Positions 27,456 through 37,027 of a stretch of 64,000 bases of DNA are shown one piece after another. Each line of letters opens with the position of its first letter. The stretch's first letter is position 1. Position numbers and translations under genes: made by a program. The notes below the pieces were generated by a model that did not search any database, was not told the DNA's origin, and saw only the letters and a list, made by a program, of their open reading frames with translations. The DNA is taken from the NCBI GenBank assembly GCA_021797355.1, contig JAJZZX010000008.1, positions 34,997 to 98,996 of the forward strand, read 5' to 3'. This DNA is from Thermoplasmata archaeon. GTDB lineage: Archaea; Thermoplasmatota; Thermoplasmata; Thermoplasmatales; Thermoplasmataceae.

Positions 27456-27782
27456 GAAATTTCTCCCATGATCAAGATCCTGATCTTTTATTTACACAAA
27501 ATTCTGAATATTATCGTCAAAGTCGCAGAAAGAGCCAAGATCAAGCAAAACAATGGTCAATTTGTCTGCATTAGCCATACTAAAAGAATCCATCTTCAAC
27601 CTTAGGCAGCTGCAGACATCTTCTTTACATGGAATTAGTCTGCTATTACATGGTTACAGAAATCCGAGATTAGAAGAGCGTGTGAAAAATATATGGGGGG
27701 CAACGTTACACCTGCTTCGTTTCACAAATCTTCGACGGGGCATACAAATGTATGTATCCACACCTTTCAGTAAATTTATGAT
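27456..27782. other. 327-base AT-rich stretch without a recognised gene
   Basis: This lies inside the relic element between the transposase remnant and the 3' end of the membrane peptidase gene. A forward reading frame from 27553 exists but continues as the antisense of the peptidase gene and matches no family. I see no terminal inverted repeat of an insertion sequence. Confidence 0.4.
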
Positions 27783-29414
27783 TCAGATTATAAATATTGC
27801 AGCAGACAGCAAAATGCTAATTGCAGTTACGACCAATACTCTGAAAGATACTTTTTTTACTGAATATTTTCGTATTTCTAAGTTTAATATTTTATGTAGC
27901 TCCTTACTTTCGAAGATTTTCTTAGTTAGTTCTATGTCGTTATTATTTTCACTCAATGGCTCAAATATTGGTTCATCTTCAGTTTTTCCTTTAGACACTT
28001 TTCCAATAACTTTGCCAGATACATTCTCAATTGGAGTCCATGGATCTCTAAATGAGTGAGCATCACCTTTCGTGATGATTTTTGAATCTTCCATCTCTAC
28101 CAACCTGTGTGCAATAAAGCTTTTAGTTGTAAGGCCAGCCTGAGAGATTCTCGGTGTAAATACCACTATGTCACCTTCCTTAATTCCCATGTCTTCAGAG
28201 AAATCAAGAACAATCAAAATATCACCATCTTCTAAAGTTGGAAACATGCTTCTCCCAGAACTTTGCATAATCTTTACTCCGTTTTTGACTAATTCTGGAT
28301 TGTCGAAGTAAATTTGCCTCCGCTGACATTCTTTAAAAATATCAGAAAGCAAATAGAATAATGAATAGAACATTAAGACAACGACGTAGATCGGCAGAAT
28401 GTGGTGTGATTTTAGAGAGAGGAGGGCCATCACGATAATTATTGATGGAAATATGAGGAAAAATGAAAATCGCAAAAGGTTAACATACCTCTCTTTAAGC
28501 ATCAGTAAAATAATATATATAATCCCAGTAATTATAATCAAATCTGAACCCAGTATAACTCTATAAGTTAGAATTGGGGCCATGGCATGGAATTGCGTAT
28601 AGCCAGTAATATTATAAAATTCCACGCCCCACGCCAAAAGAAACATTATCAATACGACAAAAAGCAGATATACTGCTGAATTCATGATAAATCTGAGGTG
28701 TCTTCGTGCCTTGAGATCGATATTTTTCCGTAAAGAAGCAATGAGATAATACAGAAATAAGATTCCCACCTGTGTACTTATAATGATTCCAGTAATTTCT
28801 AACAGCCCATTAGGAAGTATCAGATAAAAAATTTCAGAAGGATTGGAATAGATTAACAATGAAGATAGAAGAGAGGAGTTCAACAGAAGCGATAAAAAAG
28901 ACGCCGTCAATAGCAGGAAGGATCCAAATATTAGTATGGCAACTAATGAAATATTGGTAAATATAATCAGTTCCGCGAGGCGCTCAGGTGAAAGGGAGAT
29001 AGGTGGAAAGAGGATGTTTTTGGTGTAGTTAGGAACCGGAATTAGGTTGAAAGAGGTTAATTTGTCCACAAAGAACAATATAGAGTACACTGAAAACATC
29101 AATAACGGTAAAGCTAAACTTACAACCAGAACACGAGCATCGTGTTCATCAAGATCCCCCTTTGATCTGGCAGCTATTATTATCCCACCTATAAAAGTGA
29201 TCCTCGCTATGGTGTTTATTAATATATGCGGTTCATTTCTTTTAAAATAAGCCAAGAACATCCCAATGTAAAAAACCAGAACCCCTATTGTTATTCGAAT
29301 ATAGTCTGCCGTTCCATGCTTTAGCAAAATCACTTCAAGCACATATATCAAGAAGAATATTGAGAAAAACTTCACTAAGTAACTTATGATCTCATAACCA
29401 GCAGATCTACTCAA
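27783..29414 (-). CDS. Membrane protein with SpoIIM-like region fused to S26 signal peptidase domain
   Basis: A 543-residue protein. Residues 1-365 are mostly membrane helices (about ten). Within them, residues 199-214 (ILPNGLLEITGIIIST) and the basic loop RKNIDLKARRHLR resemble SpoIIM/DUF95 proteins. Residues 383-475 are an S26B (Sec11-like) signal peptidase: the catalytic Ser389 in SGRSMFPTLEDGD, His436 in FIAHRL, and GDAHSFRDPW with Asp451 and Asp457. One last helix is at 524-542. Normal signal peptidases have one or two helices and about 200 residues, so this fusion is unusual. The start is TTG. Its codons are much more AT-rich than those of flanking genes, and it sits inside the tRNA-bounded relic element. 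The substrate is unknown. Confidence 0.72.
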   Translation of the reverse strand: MSRSAGYEIISYLVKFFSIFFLIYVLEVILLKHGTADYIRITIGVLVFYIGMFLAYFKRNEPHILINTIARITFIGGIIIAARSKGDLDEHDARVLVVSLALPLLMFSVYSILFFVDKLTSFNLIPVPNYTKNILFPPISLSPERLAELIIFTNISLVAILIFGSFLLLTASFLSLLLNSSLLSSLLIYSNPSEIFYLILPNGLLEITGIIISTQVGILFLYYLIASLRKNIDLKARRHLRFIMNSAVYLLFVVLIMFLLAWGVEFYNITGYTQFHAMAPILTYRVILGSDLIIITGIIYIILLMLKERYVNLLRFSFFLIFPSIIIVMALLSLKSHHILPIYVVVLMFYSLFYLLSDIFKECQRRQIYFDNPELVKNGVKIMQSSGRSMFPTLEDGDILIVLDFSEDMGIKEGDIVVFTPRISQAGLTTKSFIAHRLVEMEDSKIITKGDAHSFRDPWTPIENVSGKVIGKVSKGKTEDEPIFEPLSENNNDIELTKKIFESKELHKILNLEIRKYSVKKVSFRVLVVTAISILLSAAIFII

Positions 29415-29897
29415 GAAATTTCACCATAAAATTATGGAAATTTAATTTTAAAAAGATACCTATTAAGCCGCTGCACCAAGTATCCCTAGTGCCCTGATCA
29501 TCTATCGCCCTTATCTTTTCCAGTTCGTGTTCAAGTGCCCTTAACATCCTATCACCCTATCCAAAGAAGGCTATTGAAACTTTTAATATAGCCCTCTAGT
29601 GGCTCTTCCTGAAGTTAAAAGCAGAAGAATTTGGATGAGAATCGGCAGGTAAGTAGATTCATTAAAGCTGCCTTCATGGAGCCTGACACTCATATATTTG
29701 AACATTGCAAAGTCAGACTTCCGAAAATGTGAGGTTGAAGCAAACCATTGAGTATCCTGCATAAAGGCAGAATGAGTGCCTAAATTTCTGATGATCCAAT
29801 GAAATAATGAGAAGAGAGGCGATCGCCCGATCCCATTGGTCATATTGTTCAGGCTCGCATTAATGAAAGCCCTTATGCAGACATCAAACGCTATGGC
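29415..29897. other. 483-base spacer holding the right repeat and gene fragments
   Basis: The right copy of the tRNA-Thr repeat is at 29592-29608. On the minus strand a short frame from 29547 begins MLRALEHELEKIRAID, which looks like the start of a real protein but loses sense after about 25 residues. Another minus-strand frame of 86 residues at 29583-29843 matches nothing I know. Both may be remains of genes cut by the insertion. Confidence 0.4.
29592..29608 (+). repeat. Right copy of the tRNA-Thr 3'-end repeat (putative attR)
   Basis: CCCTCTAGTGGCTCTTC matches the tRNA-Thr 3' end at 26885-26901 in 16 of 17 positions, same orientation. It lies 2.7 kb downstream of the tRNA gene, just beyond the AT-rich peptidase gene, and no second tRNA structure can be folded here. 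Confidence 0.72.
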
Positions 29898-31160
29898 TCA
29901 GTATCTCTTCGTAATCAATGGGACTATCATTTCCTCAGCGCTGAATCCCCCATGCATTCCGATCATGTCAAAATTTGACCACTCCGGATCAAGGACGGAA
30001 AGCGATGTATCAATGATTCCACTGTTTTCGGCTGGAATTATTGTGAAGTCTGAAAACAGGTCCGTATCAACGGAAGTGGAGGCTTTTCTTCCGAATAGTC
30101 CGTCATCAATCAGCCTTTTCGTGTTTATGGCCCTATAGGTGGGGTATTTTTTAGATATATGGTCAAGAAACTCTTCCTTCATGGTCTCTCTGACCCTCAG
30201 GAAGGGGGCCCTCTCATCCCCTGTTACTGGAGAAAGAATCATCCTCCTCAGTTTCCTGTCTCTTGCTAGGTCGTTAATTCTGTCCTGATTAACTGTCGTA
30301 TGCCCATGATCTGCGGATATGGCTACATTTGTTCCAGAACCATTAATGCTTTCTCCCATAACGTTTCTTATGAAATAGAATATGGAGTCAATATCTTCTG
30401 CAGTTTCCTGCGTAAATGGCCCGATCTTGTGGGAAATTGTGTCAACAGAGGAGATATAGCAGAAATGGAAGCTCCTCTTCCCTGCAGACAGGATGTCATT
30501 CCTCAGTGAAGTAAACAAGTGAGAAATGGAGTGGTAAGGCCTAAGCACAGACCCCTTTCCTGTAATCCTTGTAAGTCCGCTGTTCCTTATGCTGTAAGGC
30601 ATGTAAAGGAAAGAAACCATTCCATCTGCGGATATCTTTTCATGTATTGTTCCGTGCCGGAAAATATTGGAGAAGATGTTTGAGTTTTCCACCAGTGACC
30701 GGTTTCGAATTCCCAGCGGGGACAGGGAGATCATGTTGCATACCGATCCTGCTTCCTTTAGGTACTGGATATAACCTATTATTCCATGTTCCTCCGGATC
30801 CATGCCTGTATGGTACGTCACAGTCGCAGTCGAGGTGGTCGAAGGAAAAACACTGGTTACTGGAATGTATGAAGATTCCTCTGTGAACGCCCTCAGGTTG
30901 CTTACCTTGTAGTTATGGAGCGCAAACTGGAGAGTGCTGTGCCCGAGCCCATCAATGAGAATAAAGACAGTATGGTCAGCCTCCTCCGAGACATGGCGGA
31001 ACAGGTCCGGAGACCTTGTGCCTTGATCTATGCCCATGGACTCAAGAAGCGCATAAGGCAAATCTGCTATTGAGCCTCTTCCAAACGCAGGCCTGTAAAG
31101 GTCATCCATGCCCTTCCATCTGTAACTCTCAATTAGCCTCTCCATATCCTCATCTGTCAA
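29898..31160 (-). CDS. Type I phosphodiesterase/nucleotide pyrophosphatase family protein
   Basis: Alkaline-phosphatase superfamily enzyme of 420 residues. The first metal site is VFILIDGLGHST, the nucleophile region is SVFPSTTSTATVTYHTG near residue 110, FCYISSVDTISHKIGP and NVAISADHGHTTV supply the second set of Asp and His ligands. Without a signal peptide it acts in the cytoplasm. Members hydrolyse phosphodiesters or nucleotide pyrophosphates; the substrate is not shown. The start is TTG at 31160, behind GGAGAGAG; ATG 31145 is an alternative. Confidence 0.85.
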   Translation of the reverse strand: MTDEDMERLIESYRWKGMDDLYRPAFGRGSIADLPYALLESMGIDQGTRSPDLFRHVSEEADHTVFILIDGLGHSTLQFALHNYKVSNLRAFTEESSYIPVTSVFPSTTSTATVTYHTGMDPEEHGIIGYIQYLKEAGSVCNMISLSPLGIRNRSLVENSNIFSNIFRHGTIHEKISADGMVSFLYMPYSIRNSGLTRITGKGSVLRPYHSISHLFTSLRNDILSAGKRSFHFCYISSVDTISHKIGPFTQETAEDIDSIFYFIRNVMGESINGSGTNVAISADHGHTTVNQDRINDLARDRKLRRMILSPVTGDERAPFLRVRETMKEEFLDHISKKYPTYRAINTKRLIDDGLFGRKASTSVDTDLFSDFTIIPAENSGIIDTSLSVLDPEWSNFDMIGMHGGFSAEEMIVPLITKRY

Positions 31161-31258
31161 GTGATTCTCTCTCCTGCCAGTGCTTATTGCTTGTATTGCC
31201 TAAATGATTTTGGTGTTCAAGCGTTACGTTTATCAGTTGGGTTGATGATGCACAACGT

Positions 31259-32713
31259 TCACTTTTCAGTGGCTCTGACTGTAGTCATCTGGGCTGCTGA
31301 ACCCCTATCCTCCTTTCCTCTTACAAGGGAGAAAATTGTCGCTACGACAAGTATACCCAGTGATACATACAGTGCCCCATGTATCCCTGCCATGAAGGAG
31401 GCGGAGACATTTCCAAGAAGCTTTCCCACACCTGCAAAAACCTCAAATGCCACATATCTGGGGACACTAAGGCTGGCTATGGAGATTGCGACCACAAAAC
31501 TTCCCAGCATCCCTATGTTTGCCATGGTTCTCAGGAAACCTGAAGCCAACCCGTAAAGATCCCGGGGAGAATTGGCCATAACTGCACTGTTGTTTGCAGG
31601 GAAGAACATTGATGAACCAGTACCGGTGAGGAAAGAGGCAACAAGGACTACATATAGGCTTGATGTGACTGTCAGTGTAGAATATACAAGAACAGATATG
31701 CCCATTATGGACAAGCCCAGAGTTGCCGGTATCCTGGACCCGATCCTATCTGTCAATTTTCCAAACTGGGGTCCCATTATGCTACCTACAACGTATCCTG
31801 GAAGTAGCAAAAGCGAGCTGTCAAAGGGTGAAAGCCCCCTGATACCCTGAAGATACATTATTATGATAAAGACAACCGCCAGAAATCCAAGGCTCTGGAA
31901 AAATGATGCCAGAATTGAAAAGGTTAATACCCTGATCCTGAAAATCTTCATTGGCAGAAGAGGCTTTTCAACTTTCCTTTCCACATAGAGGAAGAAGAGT
32001 ATTACCACTATGCCCAATCCAATTAATGCCAGATTCAGCGTCCTAACCCCGTTTGAGGCAATATCCACTGCTGCGTAGGATATCAGTACAAGCGCTGTTC
32101 CTAGAGAGAAAGTCCCAGGAAGATCCAGCTTGTTTCCCATTGGCTGCCCTCTCTTTATGTGCTTCAGGCCAAGATATAGTCCAACAAGGCCAATGGGAAC
32201 GTTGATGTAAAAGATGTACCTCCACCCTATGAAAGTGGTAATTATCCCCCCAAGGACGATTCCAAGCATAGCCCCTGCATTATATCCTACTGCGGTATAG
32301 CCAAATACCCGGCCTCTCCTGTTTGGCGGGAAATTATCTGCAATTATCGCGCCGCTGTTTGCCTGTATCATGGCAGCGCCGCAAGCCTGTATTGCCCTGA
32401 AGGCAATGAGTTCAATGATTCCAGAAGCGGCGCCGCAGAGTGCTGATCCAACTGTGAAAATTGCCAGCCCGGTATTGAAAATTCTTTTCCTTGTAAGAAT
32501 GTCGCCGAGCCTGCCTAGCTGAGTGGTGCCAACAGCTATGACAAGGAGGTAGATCATTATGATCCATATGGAAAGTGAAAGTTGTGTCTTCAGGTCAACA
32601 GTAATTGTTGGCAGGGCAAGAAGAACGATGGTAGAATCCACTGCACCCATGAGCACACCGATCATTAGTGCGGCAATAAGCTTGGACTCTGCGTTCACAA
32701 GAAGTGATTTCAA
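31259..32713 (-). CDS. MFS drug:H+ antiporter, 14-helix (DHA2/EmrB) type
   Basis: A 484-residue efflux-type carrier. Helix 1 has LMGAVDSTIVLLALPTI, the DHA2 signature, followed by TTQLGRLGDILTRKRIF in loop 2-3 and GAMLGIVLGGIITTFIGWRYIF, which is the antiporter motif C region with the usual WRYIFYINVPIG. The number of hydrophobic segments fits 14 helices. The start is a TTG at 32713; CTATAAAGCC at 32736-32745 is at leaderless distance, which supports it. It may export toxic organic compounds or metabolites. Confidence 0.88.
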   Translation of the reverse strand: MKSLLVNAESKLIAALMIGVLMGAVDSTIVLLALPTITVDLKTQLSLSIWIIMIYLLVIAVGTTQLGRLGDILTRKRIFNTGLAIFTVGSALCGAASGIIELIAFRAIQACGAAMIQANSGAIIADNFPPNRRGRVFGYTAVGYNAGAMLGIVLGGIITTFIGWRYIFYINVPIGLVGLYLGLKHIKRGQPMGNKLDLPGTFSLGTALVLISYAAVDIASNGVRTLNLALIGLGIVVILFFLYVERKVEKPLLPMKIFRIRVLTFSILASFFQSLGFLAVVFIIIMYLQGIRGLSPFDSSLLLLPGYVVGSIMGPQFGKLTDRIGSRIPATLGLSIMGISVLVYSTLTVTSSLYVVLVASFLTGTGSSMFFPANNSAVMANSPRDLYGLASGFLRTMANIGMLGSFVVAISIASLSVPRYVAFEVFAGVGKLLGNVSASFMAGIHGALYVSLGILVVATIFSLVRGKEDRGSAAQMTTVRATEK

Positions 32714-32856
32714 CTGGTTAGATTACTGTTGCCATTGGCTTTATAGAGAAAATATTTGGCTTCGTGAACTTTCTTCTAGCCATTTGAATGACACTAACCA
32801 TGTGGCATGCGATGAAAAGCCATAAATACTGATAGACAATCTCTATCACGATTGAT

Positions 32857-33840
32857 TTGATAATTGTTCCAAATTCTATTGAAAATGAGGAAGAATTGAA
32901 GGACATCCTCAACGGTTCCTCGTCCAGCTTCAGAAACATCAGGCTTTATGACAGGAGTGTATTCGTTGTGGAGGGAGCACCACCTGAAGTTCCTGCCAAT
33001 ATGGGATACGTTCTCAGGGGAGGCCTCTCATCCCGTGAGTTCAAGAAAAACAACACCAGGGTGAAAGTAGGAAACGTGGAGATCGGCGGATCATCACTCG
33101 TCATAGCTGCCGGCCCATGCGCCGTTGAATCAAGAGATCAGCTGATTACCATTGCACAGGAGGTCAGAAGAAGAGGTGCCAACATGTTGAGAGGTGGTGC
33201 GTTCAAGCCGAGAACAAGCCCCTACTCATTCCAGGGACTGGGATTTCAGGGCCTGAAATATCTTAAGGAGGCCTCAGACATAACCGGTATGCCGGTTGTA
33301 TCAGAGATCCTGGATCCAGCAGATTATACAGGATTCGCTGACACTGTAGACATGCTGCAGATAGGCAGCAGGAATTCCCAGAATTTTGCCCTGCTGAAGT
33401 TTGCCGGCTCCCAGGAGAAACCCGTGCTCCTAAAAAACGGCATGGGAAACTCACTGGGGGAGTGGCTCGGATCGGCGGAATACATTCTTTCCGGCGGGAA
33501 CCAGAATGTTGTTCTGTGTTACAGGGGCATAAGGAGCTTCGAAACAGCCACTAGATTCACCATGGATTCTGGCACAATTGTCTCCGCAGGAATCGTTAGC
33601 CATCTTCCGGTATGTGCTGATCCCAGCCATCCAGCTGGCCGCAGGGATCTGGTTGAGCCCCTCGCCCTTGCTGCTGTTGCAGCAGGTGCAACCATGCTTG
33701 AGGTGGAGGTTCATAACGATCCGGATCATGCTCTTTCCGATGCCGAACAGCAGATAACTTTAGAGCAGTTTGACCGCCTGGCGAAGAATGTAAGGAGCCT
33801 GCATGAGCTTATAAACAGCAGGGTTCCCGCCACTTTCTAA
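32857..33840 (+). CDS. aroF: 3-deoxy-7-phosphoheptulonate (DAHP) synthase, class I beta
   Basis: First enzyme of the shikimate pathway: it joins phosphoenolpyruvate and erythrose 4-phosphate. Residues 1-65 form the small N-terminal regulatory-type domain, then AAGPCAVES near residue 88, [16 protein letters not shown] near 112, and [11 protein letters not shown] near 252. This is the short Thermotoga/Pyrococcus-like class. The start is TTG 32857, with CATAAATAC about 30 bases upstream. It overlaps the MFS gene on the other strand by four bases. Chorismate mutase and prephenate dehydrogenase of the same pathway are encoded 6 kb away. Confidence 0.93.
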   Translation: MIIVPNSIENEEELKDILNGSSSSFRNIRLYDRSVFVVEGAPPEVPANMGYVLRGGLSSREFKKNNTRVKVGNVEIGGSSLVIAAGPCAVESRDQLITIAQEVRRRGANMLRGGAFKPRTSPYSFQGLGFQGLKYLKEASDITGMPVVSEILDPADYTGFADTVDMLQIGSRNSQNFALLKFAGSQEKPVLLKNGMGNSLGEWLGSAEYILSGGNQNVVLCYRGIRSFETATRFTMDSGTIVSAGIVSHLPVCADPSHPAGRRDLVEPLALAAVAAGATMLEVEVHNDPDHALSDAEQQITLEQFDRLAKNVRSLHELINSRVPATF

Positions 33841-35144
33841 TCAGAGTCCCCGCTGTCAGTGGCTTTATGCTCCTGAAATGCAGGCATGCTCCCTGGTATC
33901 CGGCTCTTGGTCTCCTTCATAAAGAGGGTGCTCAAGACGAGCCCAAGAATCGCAAATATACCAAATAGAAGTATGCCTGCCCAGGCACCATACATTGCGG
34001 AAAGAAACGAGTATCCTGCAACTCCTATTAGACCGCCAATTCTTCCGATGGATTCTGAAATGCCCTGGCCGGTTCCCCTGTGCTCTGTTGAAAATTGCTC
34101 TGCTGGTGAGATTACAACTGTTTTGTCCGGGCCTAAGGCGCCAAAAAAGTAAGCCAGGAGAAGCAGGGCCACCAAGATAGCAGAGTTGCCTGCCCCATAA
34201 AGCGCAAGCAGCAGTGACATTATGATGAGCGGTATAGCCCTCCCCAGGAATCCGTACACCTGAAGGGGGCGCCTTCCCACTCTGTCAATCAAGAATATTG
34301 TGAGAACCGCTGCCGGTATGGTTATAGCCTTGACCAATAGACTCCCGTATGACGCTGTAACATCCCCTATGCCAAGTGATGTTACCAGGATCAGAGGCAG
34401 AAACAGTGACAGTCCCTGGTCTCCAACCTGGTATGATAGCCAGGTGAACGAAGTTACCACAACATCCCTCTGCGTTCTCCTGTTGAAGCTCTTCAATATA
34501 CCTAGAATTGTTTTCTCTCGTTTTTTCTTCCAGAGTATTGATTCCGGGATTCTTGACCTCAGCAAAAGTACCGGAACTGCCATGAATCCTCCCGCAGCAA
34601 GAACATATCTCCACCCGGCGGGATTTCCAGAAATGAATAAGGCTCCGAGCCCGTATGCAAGGACCATTCCGAAATTGGCAGCCATCATAACAGAAGCCAT
34701 GCTCTTTCCCCTGCTTTCAGCCGGACGTGTTTCTGCAAGGTATGGAAATATCACAGCAAAATCTGCGCCGATGCCCATGCCGACTATGAACCTGAACACA
34801 ACCAGCCATGCATAATTGGGTGACATAGCGCTCCCCAGTGATGCAAACACATATGCTGCAAAATCTGAGAGGAGGAGGATTCTTCTTCCAAAGCGGTCTG
34901 CGAAAACTCCTGCTGATACTGACCCAATTATTGCCCCTATTATGGCAGACGATCCTAGAATTGCAATCTCTGTTCCGCTGAGATTCCATGCCTTATCAAG
35001 AACAAGCAGGGCCACCGATATTGCTGCCAGATCGTATGTTGCTATGAATATACCGGAGCCTGTTATTGAAGTTGTGAAATTTTTTCTCATTTTGCCTGGG
35101 CCTTTTTTAGTCCTTCCCAATGTCATGTAAGGATGTCCTGACAT
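33837..35144 (-). CDS. MFS transporter (metabolite:H+ symporter type)
   Basis: A 435-residue, twelve-helix carrier. Helix 1 reads [21 protein letters not shown], loop 2-3 is [16 protein letters not shown] and helix 4 [20 protein letters not shown]; loop 8-9 repeats [15 protein letters not shown]. It belongs to the same broad group as the other symporters in the window, but lacks their long N-terminal helix. ATG codons at 35144, 35126 and 35090 are possible starts; a TATA-like GATATTAAA complement at 35153-35161 favours 35126. The substrate is unknown. Confidence 0.82.
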   Translation of the reverse strand: MSGHPYMTLGRTKKGPGKMRKNFTTSITGSGIFIATYDLAAISVALLVLDKAWNLSGTEIAILGSSAIIGAIIGSVSAGVFADRFGRRILLLSDFAAYVFASLGSAMSPNYAWLVVFRFIVGMGIGADFAVIFPYLAETRPAESRGKSMASVMMAANFGMVLAYGLGALFISGNPAGWRYVLAAGGFMAVPVLLLRSRIPESILWKKKREKTILGILKSFNRRTQRDVVVTSFTWLSYQVGDQGLSLFLPLILVTSLGIGDVTASYGSLLVKAITIPAAVLTIFLIDRVGRRPLQVYGFLGRAIPLIIMSLLLALYGAGNSAILVALLLLAYFFGALGPDKTVVISPAEQFSTEHRGTGQGISESIGRIGGLIGVAGYSFLSAMYGAWAGILLFGIFAILGLVLSTLFMKETKSRIPGSMPAFQEHKATDSGDSD

Positions 35145-35215
35145 TTTAATCCGATATTAAACCTTAATCCTCAGTTTCGCCCGCGGAGAAGAAGCTCAAG
35201 GGCAAGTTTCTAATA

Positions 35216-36517
35216 ATGGTGGGTGCTGATCCGAAATTCCAGGGCTGGATCATGCTAAACAAGACGCTCATTGCACTCAGATCATTTGTTGTGGCGGTGG
35301 GTGCAACAGCTGCAAGTTCCTTTGTCGGTGTATTTGGTGTATATCTGGGAGCCTCGGCCGTTGAAATGGGGTGGCTTCAGTCATCGGCTAACGCACTTTC
35401 TAACGGTGGCCAGCTTATATGGGGGAGGCTCAGTGACAAGGTAGGAAAAAGAAGGCCTTTCCTGATAGCGGGAAGCCTCATTCTAGCAATCCTCTGGTAT
35501 ATGATGGGAAGCATCAGGACTCCGGTACAGCTTGTGGTTGTGTATGCAACCATATCACTTTTTGGGTCACTCATCACCGTCAACTGGTATTCCCTGATTG
35601 CGGATCAGACAGACAGTTCCACCAGAGGCAGATATCTGTCGGTAATTAACATCCTTAGCTCCATCGGAACAATTCTCTCACTGGTTGTGATGACCTTCCT
35701 ATTCCAGGGGCAGGTGAACAGGGATATATTTATACCTTTTTCCACTGCTGCCGGTTCCTACGTCATCTCCGGAGTGCTAATGTCGCTTCTTAAGGAGCCT
35801 TCCCATAGAACTGAGGTTGCGGGAAGGATAATGGAGACCTTGAGGAACCTGAAAAAGACGCCTCTCTTCTACAGGTACTTCGTGGCAATGAACGTACAGG
35901 GCCTCTTCTGGTCTATGGCATGGCCAATGTTTCCAATTACCATAGTACTGGTTATGCACTTTACCCTCAGTGATGTTGCCATATTGACCGTAGCATCACT
36001 GTCCGTTACCATAGTGGTTCAATATCTTCTCGGAAAGATCACGGATCGAGTGAATCGTCCTCCGCTGATCTTCGCCAATAGGGTCATGCTCAGTGCCATA
36101 CCGCTCTTGTACGCGTTTTTTTCAAATTTTTGGGAATTCATCATCCTTGAACTATACAGCGGTATTCTGGGATCAATCCAGAATGTGGTTATGAACTCCT
36201 ACCTGCTGGATATTGTTCCAGACGGCCACAGGGCAGAGTATATCTCGATCATAAATGGATTCAACGGGATCATATATCTTGTGGGAGCCTTGTCCGGTGG
36301 CTATCTCCTAGCCTTCATGCAGCAGCACTTCCCCCTTCATCTTGCCCTCATATTTTCATACCTAGTGGTCTTTCTCGGCAGATTCATTTCTTCTCTTCTT
36401 TTCATTGGCCTCAAGGAGCCTGAGCAGAAGGGGCGTGCGCCATTGCAGCTGTATTCCCTCTTGTTCAGATTCAAGCAACCTGGAAACCCGTCTGGCGGCA
36501 CGCTGCGGTTCAGGTAG
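35216..36517 (+). CDS. MFS transporter
   Basis: A 433-residue carrier with about twelve helices. GVYLGASAVEMGWLQSSANA in helix 2 and LIWGRLSDKVGKRRPFLIAG in loop 2-3 mark it as an MFS of the YQGE or set-type group rather than a sugar symporter. KITDRVNRPPLIFANR is the second-half repeat of the motif. It ends three bases from the stop of the Tfx-type regulator gene on the other strand. There is no hint of the substrate. Confidence 0.82.
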   Translation: MVGADPKFQGWIMLNKTLIALRSFVVAVGATAASSFVGVFGVYLGASAVEMGWLQSSANALSNGGQLIWGRLSDKVGKRRPFLIAGSLILAILWYMMGSIRTPVQLVVVYATISLFGSLITVNWYSLIADQTDSSTRGRYLSVINILSSIGTILSLVVMTFLFQGQVNRDIFIPFSTAAGSYVISGVLMSLLKEPSHRTEVAGRIMETLRNLKKTPLFYRYFVAMNVQGLFWSMAWPMFPITIVLVMHFTLSDVAILTVASLSVTIVVQYLLGKITDRVNRPPLIFANRVMLSAIPLLYAFFSNFWEFIILELYSGILGSIQNVVMNSYLLDIVPDGHRAEYISIINGFNGIIYLVGALSGGYLLAFMQQHFPLHLALIFSYLVVFLGRFISSLLFIGLKEPEQKGRAPLQLYSLLFRFKQPGNPSGGTLRFR

Positions 36518-36519
36518 AA

Positions 36520-36948
36520 TCAGTCCGGCCCCAGGATGCACCTTCCTGATTCCAGTATTATTACTGTGCAGTCTTCTGTAAGTGTTCCAGACACGATCTT
36601 ACTTCCAAGAACGTTCCTTAACCAGGACAGGAGATCGACCATATTTCCCTTCAGCCTTATTCTGGACCTGTCTGCGGCTGCTATTACATTTTTCAGTGCA
36701 TCAAGAAGGTGCGTTCCGCCTTTGATGGTCACGGAAACGGCAACGCCGCTTTCCTGAATTGCAGCAATAGTTTCTGCCGCCTGCTGGATCTTCGTGTAAG
36801 CCCTTCTTTCCAGAATAGATATATTTTGCCGGGTGGTGCCAAGGGAAGCAGCAATTTCGCCAAGTGAGAGGCCGCTCTTGCGGAGTCTTAATATCTCCAT
36901 CTGCCTCCTTGTGATCAGCCCTATCTTCTCTCCTGCTTGGTCATCCAT
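36520..36948 (-). CDS. Tfx family DNA-binding regulator
   Basis: A 142-residue regulator. The N-terminal half is a sigma-like helix-turn-helix: LITRRQMEILRLRKSGLS then EIAASLGTTRQNISILERRA. The C-terminal half (AVSVTIKGGTHLLDALKN to the end) matches the Tfx tail. Tfx of Methanothermobacter binds the promoter of the molybdenum formylmethanofuran dehydrogenase operon. Here the gene diverges from a tungstate/molybdate transporter, so it probably controls metal-oxyanion uptake and possibly senses it. The 79-base shared spacer contains an inverted repeat. Confidence 0.88.
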   Translation of the reverse strand: MDDQAGEKIGLITRRQMEILRLRKSGLSLGEIAASLGTTRQNISILERRAYTKIQQAAETIAAIQESGVAVSVTIKGGTHLLDALKNVIAAADRSRIRLKGNMVDLLSWLRNVLGSKIVSGTLTEDCTVIILESGRCILGPD

Positions 36949-36969
36949 AACGTGGTAATGTCAACCGTT

Positions 36970-36999
36970 ATTGTTTAATTTTTTCATTAATAAAACAAT
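36970..36999. promoter_or_regulatory. Inverted repeat, candidate operator of the Tfx-type regulator
   Basis: ATTGTTTAATT at 36970-36980 and the complement of 36989-36999 (ATTGTTTTATT) match in 10 of 11 positions, with 8 bases between the arms. The right arm touches the TATA box of the transporter operon, and the left arm lies 22-32 bases before the regulator's own start. This position would allow control of both directions. Confidence 0.55.
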
Positions 37000-37007
37000 T
37001 TTATAAC
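36999..37007 (+). promoter_or_regulatory. TATA box of the tungstate/molybdate transporter operon
   Basis: TTTATAACT-type sequence (TTTTATAAC around 36999-37007) sits 29 to 21 bases before ATG 37028, the spacing of a leaderless or very short leader transcript. It abuts the inverted repeat. Confidence 0.6.
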
Positions 37008-37027
37008 TGCCGCACTGATCAGGTAGC

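Noticed and set aside
27553..28059. Forward frame of 168 residues inside the relic element
   Set aside because: More than half of it is antisense to the signal-peptidase domain and it matches no family.
29583..29843. Minus-strand frame of 86 residues
   Set aside because: No recognisable motif and it spans the right repeat; kept only as a possible gene fragment in the spacer entry.
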